Source: Pseudomonas gingeri (GTDB lineage Bacteria > Pseudomonadota > Gammaproteobacteria > Pseudomonadales > Pseudomonadaceae). Taken from it: 64,000 bases of DNA. Below the pieces are notes generated by a model. The model searched no databases and was not told the origin of the DNA. It worked only from the letters and a program-made list of their open reading frames with translations. Positions 25,112 to 34,433 of this stretch are shown in pieces. The position numbers and the translations under genes were made by a program. The stretch lies in NCBI RefSeq assembly GCF_013385425.1, contig NZ_JACAQA010000020.1, positions 1-64,000 of the forward strand, written 5' to 3'. Each line of letters starts with the position of its first letter. Position 1 is the stretch's first letter.

Positions 25112-25984
25112 ATGGACACTCTATTTCTCGAAACTTTCCTGGCGGTGATCGACTGCGGCTCCATTGCCGCGGCGGCGCGTCAGCTGGACCTGGCGCCGAC
25201 CACCGTGGCCCAGCAGATCAAGGCCCTGGAAAAACAGCTCGACAATGCCTTGCTCAGACGCAGCGGGCATACCGTGAAGCCGACCGCGGCGGCCCATCGG
25301 ATTATCGAGCGGGCGCGGCTGATTGTCCGCGAAACCCGCGACCTGCGGGCCAGTGCTTCCAGCGGTGTGCTGCCGGTCGGGCCCCTGCGGCTGGGGGCGA
25401 CCCAATATGCCTTGATGCAACTGCTGCCGCCGTCGCTGCATGAATGGCGTCGACGTTATCCCGAGATCGAGATCTATATCGAGCCCGGTAATTCCCAGGA
25501 GTTGATGGAGCAGGTGGTGAGCGGCGACCTGGATGCGGCGTTGATCGTGCATCCGTTGTTCGCCTTGCCCAAGAGCTGCGAGTGGGTGGCGCTGGTGGAA
25601 GAACCGCTGGTGCTGATCACGCCGACGGCGATGCAGGTGGAGGATGTACTGGCGACCCTTGTTGAAGAGCCGTTTATCCGCTTCAGCCGCAAGGTGGTCG
25701 GCGGCAAGCTGGTGGAGGCTTATCTGCAGGGGCATGGCCTCAAGCCCAAGTCCCAGTTCGAACTGGATGGCATCGACATCATCGTCAAGTTTGTCGCCGA
25801 GGGACTGGGGGTGGCGTTGGTGCCGGACCGGCCGAAGGCCAATCACGAGGCCCAGGGTGTGCGCCGTTGGGAAGTGCCGGAGCCGAGGCTGTTTCGGACT
25901 TTGGGGATTATCTGGCAGCGGGCGTCGGTGCGGGCGCCATTGGTGGTGGCGTTGAATGAGTTGATGGCCGAGCAGGCGATATAA
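25112..25984 (+). CDS. LysR-family regulator divergent from the dehydratase gene
   Basis: A 290-residue LysR protein: N-terminal winged helix (LFLETFLAVIDCGSIAAAARQLDLAPTTVAQQIKALE) and an effector domain beginning near GPLRLGATQYAL. Its own start lies 15 bases after a TTGTTCA/TGAACAA palindrome shared with the dehydratase gene, so auto- and divergent regulation is likely. The effector is unknown. It converges with hglS. Confidence 0.88.
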   Translation: MDTLFLETFLAVIDCGSIAAAARQLDLAPTTVAQQIKALEKQLDNALLRRSGHTVKPTAAAHRIIERARLIVRETRDLRASASSGVLPVGPLRLGATQYALMQLLPPSLHEWRRRYPEIEIYIEPGNSQELMEQVVSGDLDAALIVHPLFALPKSCEWVALVEEPLVLITPTAMQVEDVLATLVEEPFIRFSRKVVGGKLVEAYLQGHGLKPKSQFELDGIDIIVKFVAEGLGVALVPDRPKANHEAQGVRRWEVPEPRLFRTLGIIWQRASVRAPLVVALNELMAEQAI

Positions 25985-26033
25985 CCTGCCAGGCCGGAGC
26001 GCAACACTCTTATGCCGCCTTTACCCTCACGTA

Positions 26034-27434
26034 TCAGACCAACGGCGCGATATTCAACCGGGTCGAACATGCCAACAACGAACGCCGTTGCGTCGCCGCA
26101 TACAGCTGCAACTCATCAATGGTTTCACGCCCCAGCGCCTGGTGGAACTGCTCGCGGTTGGAGCTGCCGGTGTAATGCGCCTGGGCATCATCCCCCAGGT
26201 TCGACTGGAAGATCCCGGCCGCGCTGACCGGCAAAAAGTCCTCATACACCAACGGCTCGAAACTCACCTGGCCGGCTTCGATCAAGGCTTCCAGCTCCCG
26301 CAGCGGCAATTCGCTGCTACGTGCCGCAATGCCTTTCTCGGTGGGGAAGTAGCGGAAGTACGCCAACCCCTGCTTGCGCATCTCGCTGTAGTTGTCGGGG
26401 AAGGCCTTGAAGGTGTTCGCCATGATCTGGTCATAACGCGCGGCATTGGCCTCGTTGGGGAAGTCACCGAGTTCCTCCCGCGCGGCGTTCAGCAAGCGGT
26501 CGTAGAGCAGGCGGCCCTTGGGTGTCAGCGCCGCGCCGCGTTGTTCGATTTCGCCGAAACGGGCCGAGTGGCTACCGGTTTCGTTGGCGCCCTGGCCGAT
26601 AAAGGTGATGGTTTCCTCCAACGCCTTGAAGCTGGTCTGGCGCAACAGGATCGGGCACTCACGGCGGGGCGGGCCTTCGATCACCGCCTTGGGGGTGATG
26701 CCCTTGCCCGGCATGGCGGCCTGCACCGCGTCGATGTCCAGGGTGCGCGGGGTCAGGTGGTTGATATGCGGCCCCCTGAACGCCACCACATCGGCGATCA
26801 GCCGATGCTGGGCATTGAGCTTTTTGTACTCGTCCAGGGACACCGTGGCGCTGTTGTGCCAACGGAAGGTTTCCAGTGCCTGCTGGACGAACTCGGCGGC
26901 ATCGGCGGAATCGAGGCCGCCATTCATCTCGGCCTTTTCGATCAGTTCGATGGTGCGCGGGGTGAAGATATTCCGCCGGCTGAGGATCCATTCGGCGAAT
27001 TCCCGCAGCCCGTCTTCCTCGATCAGTTCCAGGCGCAGCAGCGAAGTGAAGACGCGGAACGGGCTGACCTGCAAGGCCGTTTCATGCACCGCGCGAAAGG
27101 CGGTCGAATGCACCGGCACGCCGGCCGGAGTCAGGTCGTAATAACCCACCGGTTCCATGCCCATCACCGCGAACAGTCGGGCCAGGGTCGCCAGTTCCGC
27201 CGCCGTGCCGACGCGAATGGCGCCGTGGCGTTCCATGTCCAGGCGACGGATCTCGCCGGTCTGGCGCAGGCTTTCGGCAACCTGGGCATTGTTGCCCAGC
27301 ACCTGTTCGTTGACCTGCGCGACCAACTCCATCAGCGCGCCGTAGAGCGGCACTTCGGTCTTGTACATCTGCGACATGGCACGGGAAAACTGCGCGCGAA
27401 TCTCGTCGGGGTGGGCGAAGACAGCGGTGCTCAT
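26034..27434 (-). CDS. hglS: 2-oxoadipate dioxygenase/decarboxylase (HglS, DUF1338/YdcJ)
   Basis: A 466-residue vicinal-oxygen-chelate-like protein. His70 (RLDMERHGAIRVG), His226 (GPHINHLTPR) and Glu295 (HSARFGEIEQRG) sit where the family's non-haem iron ligands are expected. It converts 2-oxoadipate to D-2-hydroxyglutarate in the D-lysine branch of lysine catabolism (established for the P. putida homologue). The ATG at 27434 is preferred over a TTG 18 bases upstream; GGAG lies ten bases before it. No other lysine genes are adjacent. Confidence 0.9.
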   Translation of the reverse strand: MSTAVFAHPDEIRAQFSRAMSQMYKTEVPLYGALMELVAQVNEQVLGNNAQVAESLRQTGEIRRLDMERHGAIRVGTAAELATLARLFAVMGMEPVGYYDLTPAGVPVHSTAFRAVHETALQVSPFRVFTSLLRLELIEEDGLREFAEWILSRRNIFTPRTIELIEKAEMNGGLDSADAAEFVQQALETFRWHNSATVSLDEYKKLNAQHRLIADVVAFRGPHINHLTPRTLDIDAVQAAMPGKGITPKAVIEGPPRRECPILLRQTSFKALEETITFIGQGANETGSHSARFGEIEQRGAALTPKGRLLYDRLLNAAREELGDFPNEANAARYDQIMANTFKAFPDNYSEMRKQGLAYFRYFPTEKGIAARSSELPLRELEALIEAGQVSFEPLVYEDFLPVSAAGIFQSNLGDDAQAHYTGSSNREQFHQALGRETIDELQLYAATQRRSLLACSTRLNIAPLV

Positions 27435-27511
27435 GGGGGTGGTACTCCGCAAAATCGGGATGACTGGACTTGCGCTGAATTCTGCGGGTGCCAGGGGGCG
27501 GGTTCAAACGA

Positions 27512-27835
27512 ATTAAGGTCCAGGGATCATTCCAAAAAGGACTGACCTGGGTGCACCTCACGGCCGGCGGGGTGAGTCCGGGCAATATCCGCCAGCAGGC
27601 CAGGCGGCTCGGCATTGGCTACCCGGTGGCCATCGACAGCAACTACAGCATCTGGCGTGCCTTCGATAACCAGTACTGGCCGGCGCATTACCTGATCGAC
27701 GCCAAGGGCCAGGTGCGCTACAGCCACTTTGGCGAGGGGGCTTATGCCGAGCAGGAAAAGGTGATTCGAGCGCTGCTGGAGGAAGCCAGGTGCGCCGGGC
27801 CGGGCGGCTCCGGGTTGAACGACCGAGGCGGGTAG
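27512..27835 (+). pseudogene. Remnant of a redoxin/TlpA-DipZ-like thioredoxin-fold gene
   Basis: The readable segment (about 95 codons) matches the C-terminal third of bacterial TlpA/redoxin proteins: RRLGIGYPVAIDSNYSIWRA, FDNQYWPAHYLIDAKGQVRY, HFGEGAYAEQEKVIRALLEEA. The N-terminal part carrying the CxxC active site is missing. Sequence upstream runs straight into the hglS promoter region in all frames. No ribosome site precedes the fragment. It is most simply a decayed gene truncated from its 5' side; a functional short protein is unlikely but not excluded. Confidence 0.6.
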
Positions 27836-27908
27836 CGACGCCTTGGGGATGATGGGCACAGAGAATGTATTAATCTAGGCGCCTTCATTTGCAGGCAGTA
27901 CAAACAGG

Positions 27909-28808
27909 ATGAATATCAACAGTACCGATCTCAACCTGCTCAAGGTTTTCGAGGCCCTGCATGACGAGGGCAGCGCCAGTCGCGCGGCGTTGCAGCTCGG
28001 GCTGACCCAGTCGGCGGTCAGCGCCGCCTTGAATCGCCTGCGCGCGATGTACGGCGATCAACTCTTTGTCCGCACCGGCCGGGGCCTGTCGCCGACCCTG
28101 ATCGCCAACCAGCTCAAGCCGGTGATCTCCGACGCCTTGAACAAATGTCGCCAGAGCTTTTCCCTGGTCCAGCCGTCCCTGGCCGGTTATGAAGGGCGTT
28201 CGGTGACCATCGGCCTGTCCGACGACTTTGAAATCGCCCTCGGTCGCCAACTGATTGAAACCGTGGCGCAACGGGCGAAAAACCTGCGGCTGATCTTTCG
28301 CCAGACCCACAGCCAGATCGCGGTCGATGCCCTGATGGAGCGCCAGTTCGATCTGACCATTACCGCTGGCGGCATCCCCAATCGGCTGCTGGGTCGGCAG
28401 TTGCTCGGGGAGGGCGGTTATGCCTGCCTGGTGGATCGCGCCAGCCTGGGCGACACGACAGCCCTCGATCTGCAGGACTATGTGGCCCGCGAGCATATCC
28501 TGATTTCCTCGGGGGGCTTTATCGGCATCGTCGACGAGGGGCTGGCGGCTCGCGGCCTGAGCCGCAAGGTCGTCACCGCCACCACGCATTTCGCGGCACT
28601 GCCCTTCCTGTTGAAGGGCTCGTCGGCGGTCGCGACCTTGCCCACCCACGCAGCCCGGGCGATCGCCGGGTTATGCGATATCCAGATGCTTCCCTGTCCG
28701 ATCGACCTGCCGCACTATCCCATCGAGCTTGGCTGGCGCACCCATGCGCAGACGGATGGTGCCGTGCTGCTGGTCAAACAGGCAATTATCGACAGCTTTG
28801 CGCTCTGA
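27909..28808 (+). CDS. LysR-family regulator of the NodD/DntR type
   Basis: A 299-residue LysR protein. The N-terminus NSTDLNLLKVFEALHDEGSA and helix-turn-helix LQLGLTQSAVSAALNRLRAMYGDQLFVRTGRG are typical of the NodD/NahR/DntR branch, which usually responds to aromatic or acidic small molecules. Effector domain from about residue 92 (GRSVTIGLSDDFEI). The 5' neighbour is the redoxin remnant and the 3' neighbour is a sigma factor gene, so its target is not evident from context. Confidence 0.87.
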   Translation: MNINSTDLNLLKVFEALHDEGSASRAALQLGLTQSAVSAALNRLRAMYGDQLFVRTGRGLSPTLIANQLKPVISDALNKCRQSFSLVQPSLAGYEGRSVTIGLSDDFEIALGRQLIETVAQRAKNLRLIFRQTHSQIAVDALMERQFDLTITAGGIPNRLLGRQLLGEGGYACLVDRASLGDTTALDLQDYVAREHILISSGGFIGIVDEGLAARGLSRKVVTATTHFAALPFLLKGSSAVATLPTHAARAIAGLCDIQMLPCPIDLPHYPIELGWRTHAQTDGAVLLVKQAIIDSFAL

Positions 28809-28851
28809 CGGGCTGCGCTGAGCCGTTGAGAAGGGCGAGCACCGGAATCAA

Positions 28852-28880
28852 TTGCGACTATTAATAGGAAGCATTACTAT
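28852..28880 (+). promoter_or_regulatory. Sigma-70 promoter for the fecI-like gene, possible Fur site
   Basis: TTGCGA (28852-28857) and TACTAT (28875-28880) are 17 bases apart, placing the start about 20 bases before the ATG. The spacer is AT-rich and the reverse strand (AATAGTAATGCTTCCTATT) is a weak Fur-box match, about 10 of 19. Fur control would fit the family. Confidence 0.55.
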
Positions 28881-28908
28881 TTGCGCCCCGCCTTCATAGC
28901 CCGTCGCC

Positions 28909-29409
28909 ATGAATCTCCCTCCACCCCGCAGACCCGGTTTTTTCGAGCATTACGAGGAGTTGATCGGCACCTGGACCCGTCGGCTGAGAAACCGTCAGCA
29001 AGCCGAGGACCTGGCCCACGATACCTTTGTGCGGGTACTGGAAAGCCAGGCCGCCGGCGTCGAGCAACCACGGGCCTATCTGCACCAGACCGCGCGCAAT
29101 ATCGCGGTGGATACCTATCGTCGCGAAGACCGGCGTGGGGCCCTGGAGCTGGAAGCGATTGACCACAGCGCACCGCCCACCGGCGACCCGGAGCATTTCA
29201 TGCACGCCATCCAGCTTGCCGATTCCATCGAGCGGGCCCTGGGCGAGTTGCCCGTCAATTGTCGCAAGGCCTTTGTCTGGCAGAAGATCGAGGGCCTGAC
29301 CCAGGCGGAGATCGCCGAGCGCCTCGGGCTGTCCAAGAATATGGTGGAGAAGTATATGATTCGCACCCTGCGGCATCTGCGCGAGCGCCTGGATGGAGCG
29401 GATCAATGA
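28909..29409 (+). CDS. FecI-family ECF sigma factor
   Basis: A 166-residue ECF sigma factor: region 2 RNRQQAEDLAHDTFVRVLES and YLHQTARNIAVDTYRR; region 4 LPVNCRKAFVWQKIEGLTQ and EIAERLGLSKNMVEKYMIRTL. It belongs to the iron-uptake (FecI/FpvI/FiuI) group. With the FecR-like and FecA-like genes that follow it forms a cell-surface signalling set: the receptor senses its ferric siderophore, the anti-sigma relays, and this factor transcribes the receptor gene. A REPIN separates it from the anti-sigma gene. Confidence 0.92.
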   Translation: MNLPPPRRPGFFEHYEELIGTWTRRLRNRQQAEDLAHDTFVRVLESQAAGVEQPRAYLHQTARNIAVDTYRREDRRGALELEAIDHSAPPTGDPEHFMHAIQLADSIERALGELPVNCRKAFVWQKIEGLTQAEIAERLGLSKNMVEKYMIRTLRHLRERLDGADQ

Positions 29410-29430
29410 GGCTCCCGTGCGTTTCTACCC

Positions 29431-29528
29431 GTAGGAGCGAGCTTGCTCGCGATGATCTCCAGGGCACTGCGGTCAGTCAGAGGCTCCGCGTTATCGTTGA
29501 CGTTTATCGCGAGCAAGCTCGCTCCTAC
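29431..29528. repeat. REPIN between sigma and anti-sigma genes
   Basis: Arms GTAGGAGCGAGCTTGCTCGC (29431-29450) and ATCGCGAGCAAGCTCGCTCCTAC (29506-29528 in total) face each other. It ends 11 bases before the fecR-like ATG, so a transcript reading through from the sigma gene would carry a large hairpin immediately before the AAGG ribosome site. Confidence 0.85.
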
Positions 29529-29539
29529 AAGGATTTTGC

Positions 29540-30511
29540 ATGATGGAGAATCGTGATAGCGCCACGGTTCGCGATGAGGCCGCCACCTGGTTCGTGCGGG
29601 TCCGGGAGGCGCCGTTGAGCGCCGGGCAACAGGCCGAATTCGACGCCTGGCGCCATGAGCATCCGTTGCATCAGGATGAGTTCGACTTGCTCCAGGGACT
29701 CTGGAGCGCCACCGACCTGGTGCCCCAGGCGCGTTTGCAGGCGCTCTGCGACGAGCCTCCAGCGCGGCTCAAGCGCCGGCCGCTGCTGCGTTATGCGGTG
29801 GCCGCCGGGGTGGTCGCGGTGGCCTTGGCCCTGGGGCTGTTCAGCGGCCTGAATCATCCGGCGCCCTATGACGCGACCTTTGCCAGCGTGCTTGGTGAGC
29901 GTCGACACGTGGCCTTGCCCGACGGTTCGATTATCGACCTGAACAGCCGCAGCCGGGTCCGCGTGCATTACCAGCGCGACCGCCGTGAGGTCGAGCTGGA
30001 GCAGGGCGAGGCGATGTTCAGTGTCGAGCATGACAGCAGTCGCCCGTTCGTGGTCCAGGCCGGGGTCGGCAAGGTCACGGTCACTGGCACGCGCTTCGAT
30101 GTGCGCCGCGATCCGGCGCAGACCCGGGTGCTGGTCGAGGCGGGCACGGTGAAGGTCCAGGGCCGCGACGCGGCGGACGGGGATTTCGTCAATCTCACGG
30201 CGGGCCAGGGCACCCGTGTCGATGAGCAGGGCCGGGTCGCCGCGGCGGAAGCGGTGAACGCCGACGAACTCACCGCCTGGCGCAGCGGCAAGCTGGTCTT
30301 CAACAATGCCCGCCTCAGCGATGTGGTGCAGGAAGTCTCGCGTTATCGGGACAAGCCCCTGGGCGTTGTCTCCGTGGCCGTGGGCAATCTGCGCTTGACC
30401 TGCGTGTTCAAGCTCAACGATACCGAGGCCCTGCTCAGGGCCTTGCCGAGCATCCTGCCAGTGGCCGTCAGGACCCGTGCCGACGGTGCCCAGGAAATAA
30501 TTGCAAAATAG
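29540..30511 (+). CDS. FecR-family anti-sigma/transmembrane regulator
   Basis: A 323-residue protein. The N-terminal cytoplasmic domain (DEAATWFVRVREAPLSAGQQAEF, WRHEHPLHQDEF) binds the sigma factor. A single membrane span (about residues 92-107) follows KRRP. The periplasmic part has the FecR domain (LPDGSIIDLNSRSRVRVHY, VEAGTVKV, LTAGQGTRV) and a C-terminal STN-like domain (LSDVVQEVSRY). It relays receptor occupancy from the outer membrane to the FecI-type factor. AAGG eight bases before the ATG. A second ATG follows immediately. Confidence 0.92.
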   Translation: MMENRDSATVRDEAATWFVRVREAPLSAGQQAEFDAWRHEHPLHQDEFDLLQGLWSATDLVPQARLQALCDEPPARLKRRPLLRYAVAAGVVAVALALGLFSGLNHPAPYDATFASVLGERRHVALPDGSIIDLNSRSRVRVHYQRDRREVELEQGEAMFSVEHDSSRPFVVQAGVGKVTVTGTRFDVRRDPAQTRVLVEAGTVKVQGRDAADGDFVNLTAGQGTRVDEQGRVAAAEAVNADELTAWRSGKLVFNNARLSDVVQEVSRYRDKPLGVVSVAVGNLRLTCVFKLNDTEALLRALPSILPVAVRTRADGAQEIIAK

Positions 30512-30608
30512 ATTCAGGTTTTTTTCGAGTTCTTCGTCTTCTTGTTCAACTGCAACTGGTTTGCATTAACAATCGCATGCAATGGCGAACTACAGGACAA
30601 GGTCAGAC

Positions 30609-33056
30609 GTGAACAACACACCCAACGCGCTTTACCAGGCGATCCGCAACGCACTGCCCAGTTCCCCGGTCTTTGCCCTGGCCCTGGTGATCAGTGCCGT
30701 TGCCCCCCTGAGCCAGGCGGCTCAGGGGGACGCGGCCATCCATATCCAGGCCCAGCCCCTGGCGTCGGCCTTGAGTCAGTTGGGACAGCAAACCTCCCTG
30801 CAAGTGTTTTTCAGCCCGCAACTGGTGGCCGGCAAGCTTGCCCCGGCGGTCGACGGCAAGCTGTCGCCGGAAGAAGCCCTGAACGTGCTGCTGCGCGGCA
30901 GCGGCCTGGACTATGACCTCAAGGACGGCTCGGTGACCTTGCGTGCCGCCGCGCCGGCCACCGCCGGTGCCCTGGAGCTGGCGCCGCTGGATGTCAAGGT
31001 GGTGGGTGACTGGCTCGGCGACGCCGACCAGGCGATTGTGCAGAACCATCCGGGGGCGCGGACCGTGATCCGTCGCCAGGCGATGGTCGAGCAGGGCGCG
31101 ATGAACGTGAAGGACGCCCTGCGTGCCGTGCCCGGCGTGCAGGTGCAGGAAAACAACGGCACCGGCGGTAGCGATATTTCCCTTAACGTCGGCGTGCGCG
31201 GCCTGACGTCCCGTCTGTCGCCACGTTCCACCGTGCTGATCGACGGCGTGCCGGCGGCGTTCGCCCCGTACGGCCAGCCCCAGTTGTCGATGGCCCCGGT
31301 GTCGGTCGGCAACCTGGACAGCATCGACGTGGTACGCGGTGCCGGTTCCGTGCGTTATGGACCGCAGAACGTCGGCGGCGTGATCAACTTCGTGACCCGG
31401 GCGATCCCCGAGAAGTTTTCCGGCGAGATCGGCAGCACCCTGGAAACCTCGCGTTACGGCGGTGTGAAGCACCTCGACACGGCGTTCCTCGGCGGCACCG
31501 CGGACAACGGTTTTGGCGCGGCGCTGTTGTATTCCGGGGTGAAGGGCGAGGGTTATCGGGAAAGCAACAACGGCAACGACATCAACGATGTCCTGCTCAA
31601 GACCCACTGGGCGCCTACCGACCAGGACGACTTCTCCCTCAACCTGCATTACTACGATGCCAATGCGGACATGCCCGGCGGCCTGACCCAGAAGCAGTAC
31701 GACGCCAATCCTTACCAGTCGGTGCGCAACTACGACAACTTCACCGGCCGGCGCAAGGATATCTCCTTCAAGTACAAACGGCAGGTGGATGACCAGACCC
31801 AGGTCGAAGTGCTGACCTACTACACCGACAGTTTCCGTGGCAGCAATATCGCCGCCCGCGACCTCCAGACCCTCAGCGCCTACCCGCGCAGCTACTACAC
31901 CTTTGGCATCGAGCCACGGGCGTCCCACGTCTTCGACCTGGGCCCGACCACCCAGGAAGTCAGCGTCGGCTACCGCTACCTGAAGGAAGGCATGCATGAG
32001 GCCACCAGCCGCGTGGCCCTGGTCAACGGCGTGCCGACCCTGACGCCGACCTCCGACGGGCATATCTACCAGGACCGCACCGGCGGCACCGAGGCCAATG
32101 CCTTCTACCTCGATGACAAGATCGATATCGGTAAATGGACCATCACCCCGGGTATCCGCTTCGAGCGCATCAGCAGCAACTGGCATGATCGGGCCGTGCC
32201 GGGGACCAACTACGTGCCGGTCCAGGAGAAGTTCCGCAGCGTCGACAGCAACGAGCCGCTGCCGGCCCTGAGCGTGATGTACCACCTCTCCGATGCCTGG
32301 AAAGTCTTCGCCAACTACGAAACCTCCTTCGGCAGCCTGCAATATTTCCAGATTGCCCAGGGTGGCAATGGCAACAGCACGGCCAATGGCCTGCAACCGG
32401 AAAAGGCCAAGACCTACGAACTGGGCACGCGCTATGACAACGGCACCTGGGGCGCAGAGATGACGTTGTTCTACATCGACTTCTCCGATGAGCTGCAATA
32501 CGTCAGCAACGATGTGGGCTGGACCAACCTGGGCGCCACCGCTCACCGGGGTATTGAAACCTCCGCGCATTACAACCTGGCGGACCTCAACCCGGCGCTC
32601 GAGGGCCTGACCGCGAATGTCGGCCTGACCTACACCAAGGCGACCTCCCAGGGCGATATCCCGGGCTTCAAGGGCCGTGACCTGCCGCTGTACTCGCGGG
32701 AGGTGCTGAATGTCGGTTTGCGTTATGCGGTCAATCGCTGGACCTACAACCTCGACGGTTTCGCCCAGTCTTCCCAGCGCGCGCCGGGGACCGGGAGCAA
32801 CGCCGACGGCAGCTTCAACGGCAACTACATCACCACGCCGACCGCTGACGGCCAGTACGGCAATATTCCCGGCTATATGACCTGGGATCTGCGCGGTGCT
32901 TATGATTTCGGCGCGCAGCTGTCGAACCTGAAACTGGGGGCGGGGGTGCGTAACGTCTTCGACCAGCAGTACTTCACCCGGTCGAGCGACAACAATGCGG
33001 GGATCTACGTGGGTGAGCCACGGACCTTCTTTGTGCAGGCCAGTGTAGGGTTCTGA
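30609..33056 (+). CDS. FecA-type TonB-dependent signalling siderophore receptor
   Basis: An 815-residue outer-membrane receptor (824 from an ATG at 30582). The GTG at 30609 is preferred: AAGG lies seven bases upstream and a compact signal peptide follows (hydrophobic FALALVISAVAPLSQAA). Domains in order: an N-terminal signalling STN domain (AIHIQAQPLASALSQLGQQTSLQ...) as in FecA/FpvA, a plug with MNVKDALRAVPGVQVQ and GPQNVGGVINFVTR, and a 22-strand barrel ending in aromatic Phe (VQASVGF). The TonB box region is near LAPLDVKVVG. The ligand is unknown. The FecA-like plug (ARTVIRRQAMVEQGAMNV) suggests a citrate- or hydroxamate-type ferric siderophore (inference). Confidence 0.9.
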   Translation: MNNTPNALYQAIRNALPSSPVFALALVISAVAPLSQAAQGDAAIHIQAQPLASALSQLGQQTSLQVFFSPQLVAGKLAPAVDGKLSPEEALNVLLRGSGLDYDLKDGSVTLRAAAPATAGALELAPLDVKVVGDWLGDADQAIVQNHPGARTVIRRQAMVEQGAMNVKDALRAVPGVQVQENNGTGGSDISLNVGVRGLTSRLSPRSTVLIDGVPAAFAPYGQPQLSMAPVSVGNLDSIDVVRGAGSVRYGPQNVGGVINFVTRAIPEKFSGEIGSTLETSRYGGVKHLDTAFLGGTADNGFGAALLYSGVKGEGYRESNNGNDINDVLLKTHWAPTDQDDFSLNLHYYDANADMPGGLTQKQYDANPYQSVRNYDNFTGRRKDISFKYKRQVDDQTQVEVLTYYTDSFRGSNIAARDLQTLSAYPRSYYTFGIEPRASHVFDLGPTTQEVSVGYRYLKEGMHEATSRVALVNGVPTLTPTSDGHIYQDRTGGTEANAFYLDDKIDIGKWTITPGIRFERISSNWHDRAVPGTNYVPVQEKFRSVDSNEPLPALSVMYHLSDAWKVFANYETSFGSLQYFQIAQGGNGNSTANGLQPEKAKTYELGTRYDNGTWGAEMTLFYIDFSDELQYVSNDVGWTNLGATAHRGIETSAHYNLADLNPALEGLTANVGLTYTKATSQGDIPGFKGRDLPLYSREVLNVGLRYAVNRWTYNLDGFAQSSQRAPGTGSNADGSFNGNYITTPTADGQYGNIPGYMTWDLRGAYDFGAQLSNLKLGAGVRNVFDQQYFTRSSDNNAGIYVGEPRTFFVQASVGF

Positions 33057-33079
33057 TCGACTGATGGCTGACCCCATCC

Positions 33080-33164
33080 TGCAGGAGCCGGCTTGCTGGC
33101 GATGGAATCGACGCGGTGTCCTGTCATACCGCGTCGCCTGGATCGCCAGCAAGCCGGCTCCTAC
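33080..33164. repeat. REPIN between receptor and MFS genes
   Basis: Arms GCAGGAGCCGGCTTGCTGGC and GCCAGCAAGCCGGCTCCTAC, with an additional inner inverted pair CGACGCGGT/ACCGCGTCG. It lies between convergent genes. Confidence 0.8.
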
Positions 33165-33179
33165 GAAGGTTGTGTCATT

Positions 33180-34331
33180 TCAGGTGCGCAGGATTTGCCC
33201 GCTGACCGCCACTCCCACCAGCATCACCGCGATCACCATAAAGGCCAGGTTCAACGAACTGGCATGGGCGATAAAACCGATCGCCGCCGGTCCCGCCAGA
33301 ATCCCCGCATACCCCAGGGTGGTAATCGCCGGCACGGCGATGTTTTCCGCCATGACCTTCTGCTTGCCCACGGCGGTGTACAGCACCGGCACGATATTCG
33401 AGCACCCGGCGCCCACCAGCGCATAACCGATCAACGCTGCTTCCCAGGCCGGCACCAGCGTGGCCAGGGCCAGGCCGGCCGCGGCGGTCAGCCCGCCGAA
33501 GACAATCACTTTTTTCGCCCCCAGACGCCGGACGATGGCATCGCCGGTCAGCCGTCCGACCGTCATGGTCAGGGCAAAGGCCGCGTAGCCGAGGCCCGCA
33601 TAGGCGTCCGCGACCTGGCGCTCGGCGCTGAGAAACACCGCGCTCCAGTCGAGCATCGCACCTTCGGCGAGGAACACCACAAAGCACAGCAGGCCGATAA
33701 ACAACACCACGCCATGGGGCACGGCAAAGGCCGGTCCCGAGCTTTCACTGCCATAGGGCAACAGGTGCGGGGCGGCCTTGTACAGCGCGGCCAGCAGAAA
33801 CACGATCACCACGCCAATCGCTCCCAGGGGCGACAGCCCCAGGCCCAGCAGCGCGCTGACCCCGGCGGCGGCGGAGATCCCGCCGAGGCTGAACAGCCCG
33901 TGAAAGCCCGACATCATGGTCTTGCCGCTGGCGCGCTCGACGATCACCGCTTGCAGGTTGACGGTGGAGTCCACCGCGCCGAGCCCGGCGCCGAACAGAA
34001 ACAGGCTGGCCACCAGCCAGGGAATCGAACTGACCGTGGCCAATAGTGGCAGCGCGAGGCAGATCAGCAAAGTGCCGCCGCTCAGCACCCGTCGGCAACC
34101 GAAGCGTGAGGCCAGGGCACCGGCCACTGGCATGGCGATGATCGAGCCGACCCCGAGGCACAACAGCAACAGCCCCAGGGTGCCCTCATCGAGCCCGGCG
34201 CGGGCCTTGGCGTAAGGCACCAGCGGCGCCCAGGCGGCGACGCCGAAACCGGCGATAAAGAAGGCGATACGGGTCGACATCTGTTCCAGGCGTCCCGGTT
34301 TGACCGGGGCGTGGGCGGTGAGGGCAGTCAT
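33180..34331 (-). CDS. MFS transporter (YbjJ/FucP-like), substrate unknown
   Basis: A 383-residue membrane protein with twelve hydrophobic segments. Landmarks of a major facilitator are ASRFGCRRVLSGG in the first cytoplasmic loop, GAGLGAVDSTVNLQAV and GFHGLFSLGGISAAAG. The last motifs resemble the YbjJ branch of putative sugar or drug exporters. The start ATG at 34331 follows GAAAAATCC in reverse context rather than a strong ribosome site. Single gene with a REPIN at its 3' end. Substrate cannot be inferred. Confidence 0.85.
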   Translation of the reverse strand: MTALTAHAPVKPGRLEQMSTRIAFFIAGFGVAAWAPLVPYAKARAGLDEGTLGLLLLCLGVGSIIAMPVAGALASRFGCRRVLSGGTLLICLALPLLATVSSIPWLVASLFLFGAGLGAVDSTVNLQAVIVERASGKTMMSGFHGLFSLGGISAAAGVSALLGLGLSPLGAIGVVIVFLLAALYKAAPHLLPYGSESSGPAFAVPHGVVLFIGLLCFVVFLAEGAMLDWSAVFLSAERQVADAYAGLGYAAFALTMTVGRLTGDAIVRRLGAKKVIVFGGLTAAAGLALATLVPAWEAALIGYALVGAGCSNIVPVLYTAVGKQKVMAENIAVPAITTLGYAGILAGPAAIGFIAHASSLNLAFMVIAVMLVGVAVSGQILRT

Positions 34332-34433
34332 GAAAAATCCTTGGCGGGCCGGCAGACAACGCTGTGCAAGGGAGCATCCTTGCACATCGTGTCCGGTGCG
34401 GCGAGGCCAAGGACCGGTTTTATAACCGCTCGG

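Noticed and set aside
30603..33152. 849-codon open frame on the minus strand opposite the TonB receptor
   Set aside because: It is the antisense shadow of a high-GC gene; the plus strand encodes an unmistakable receptor and the minus translation has no domain-like pattern.
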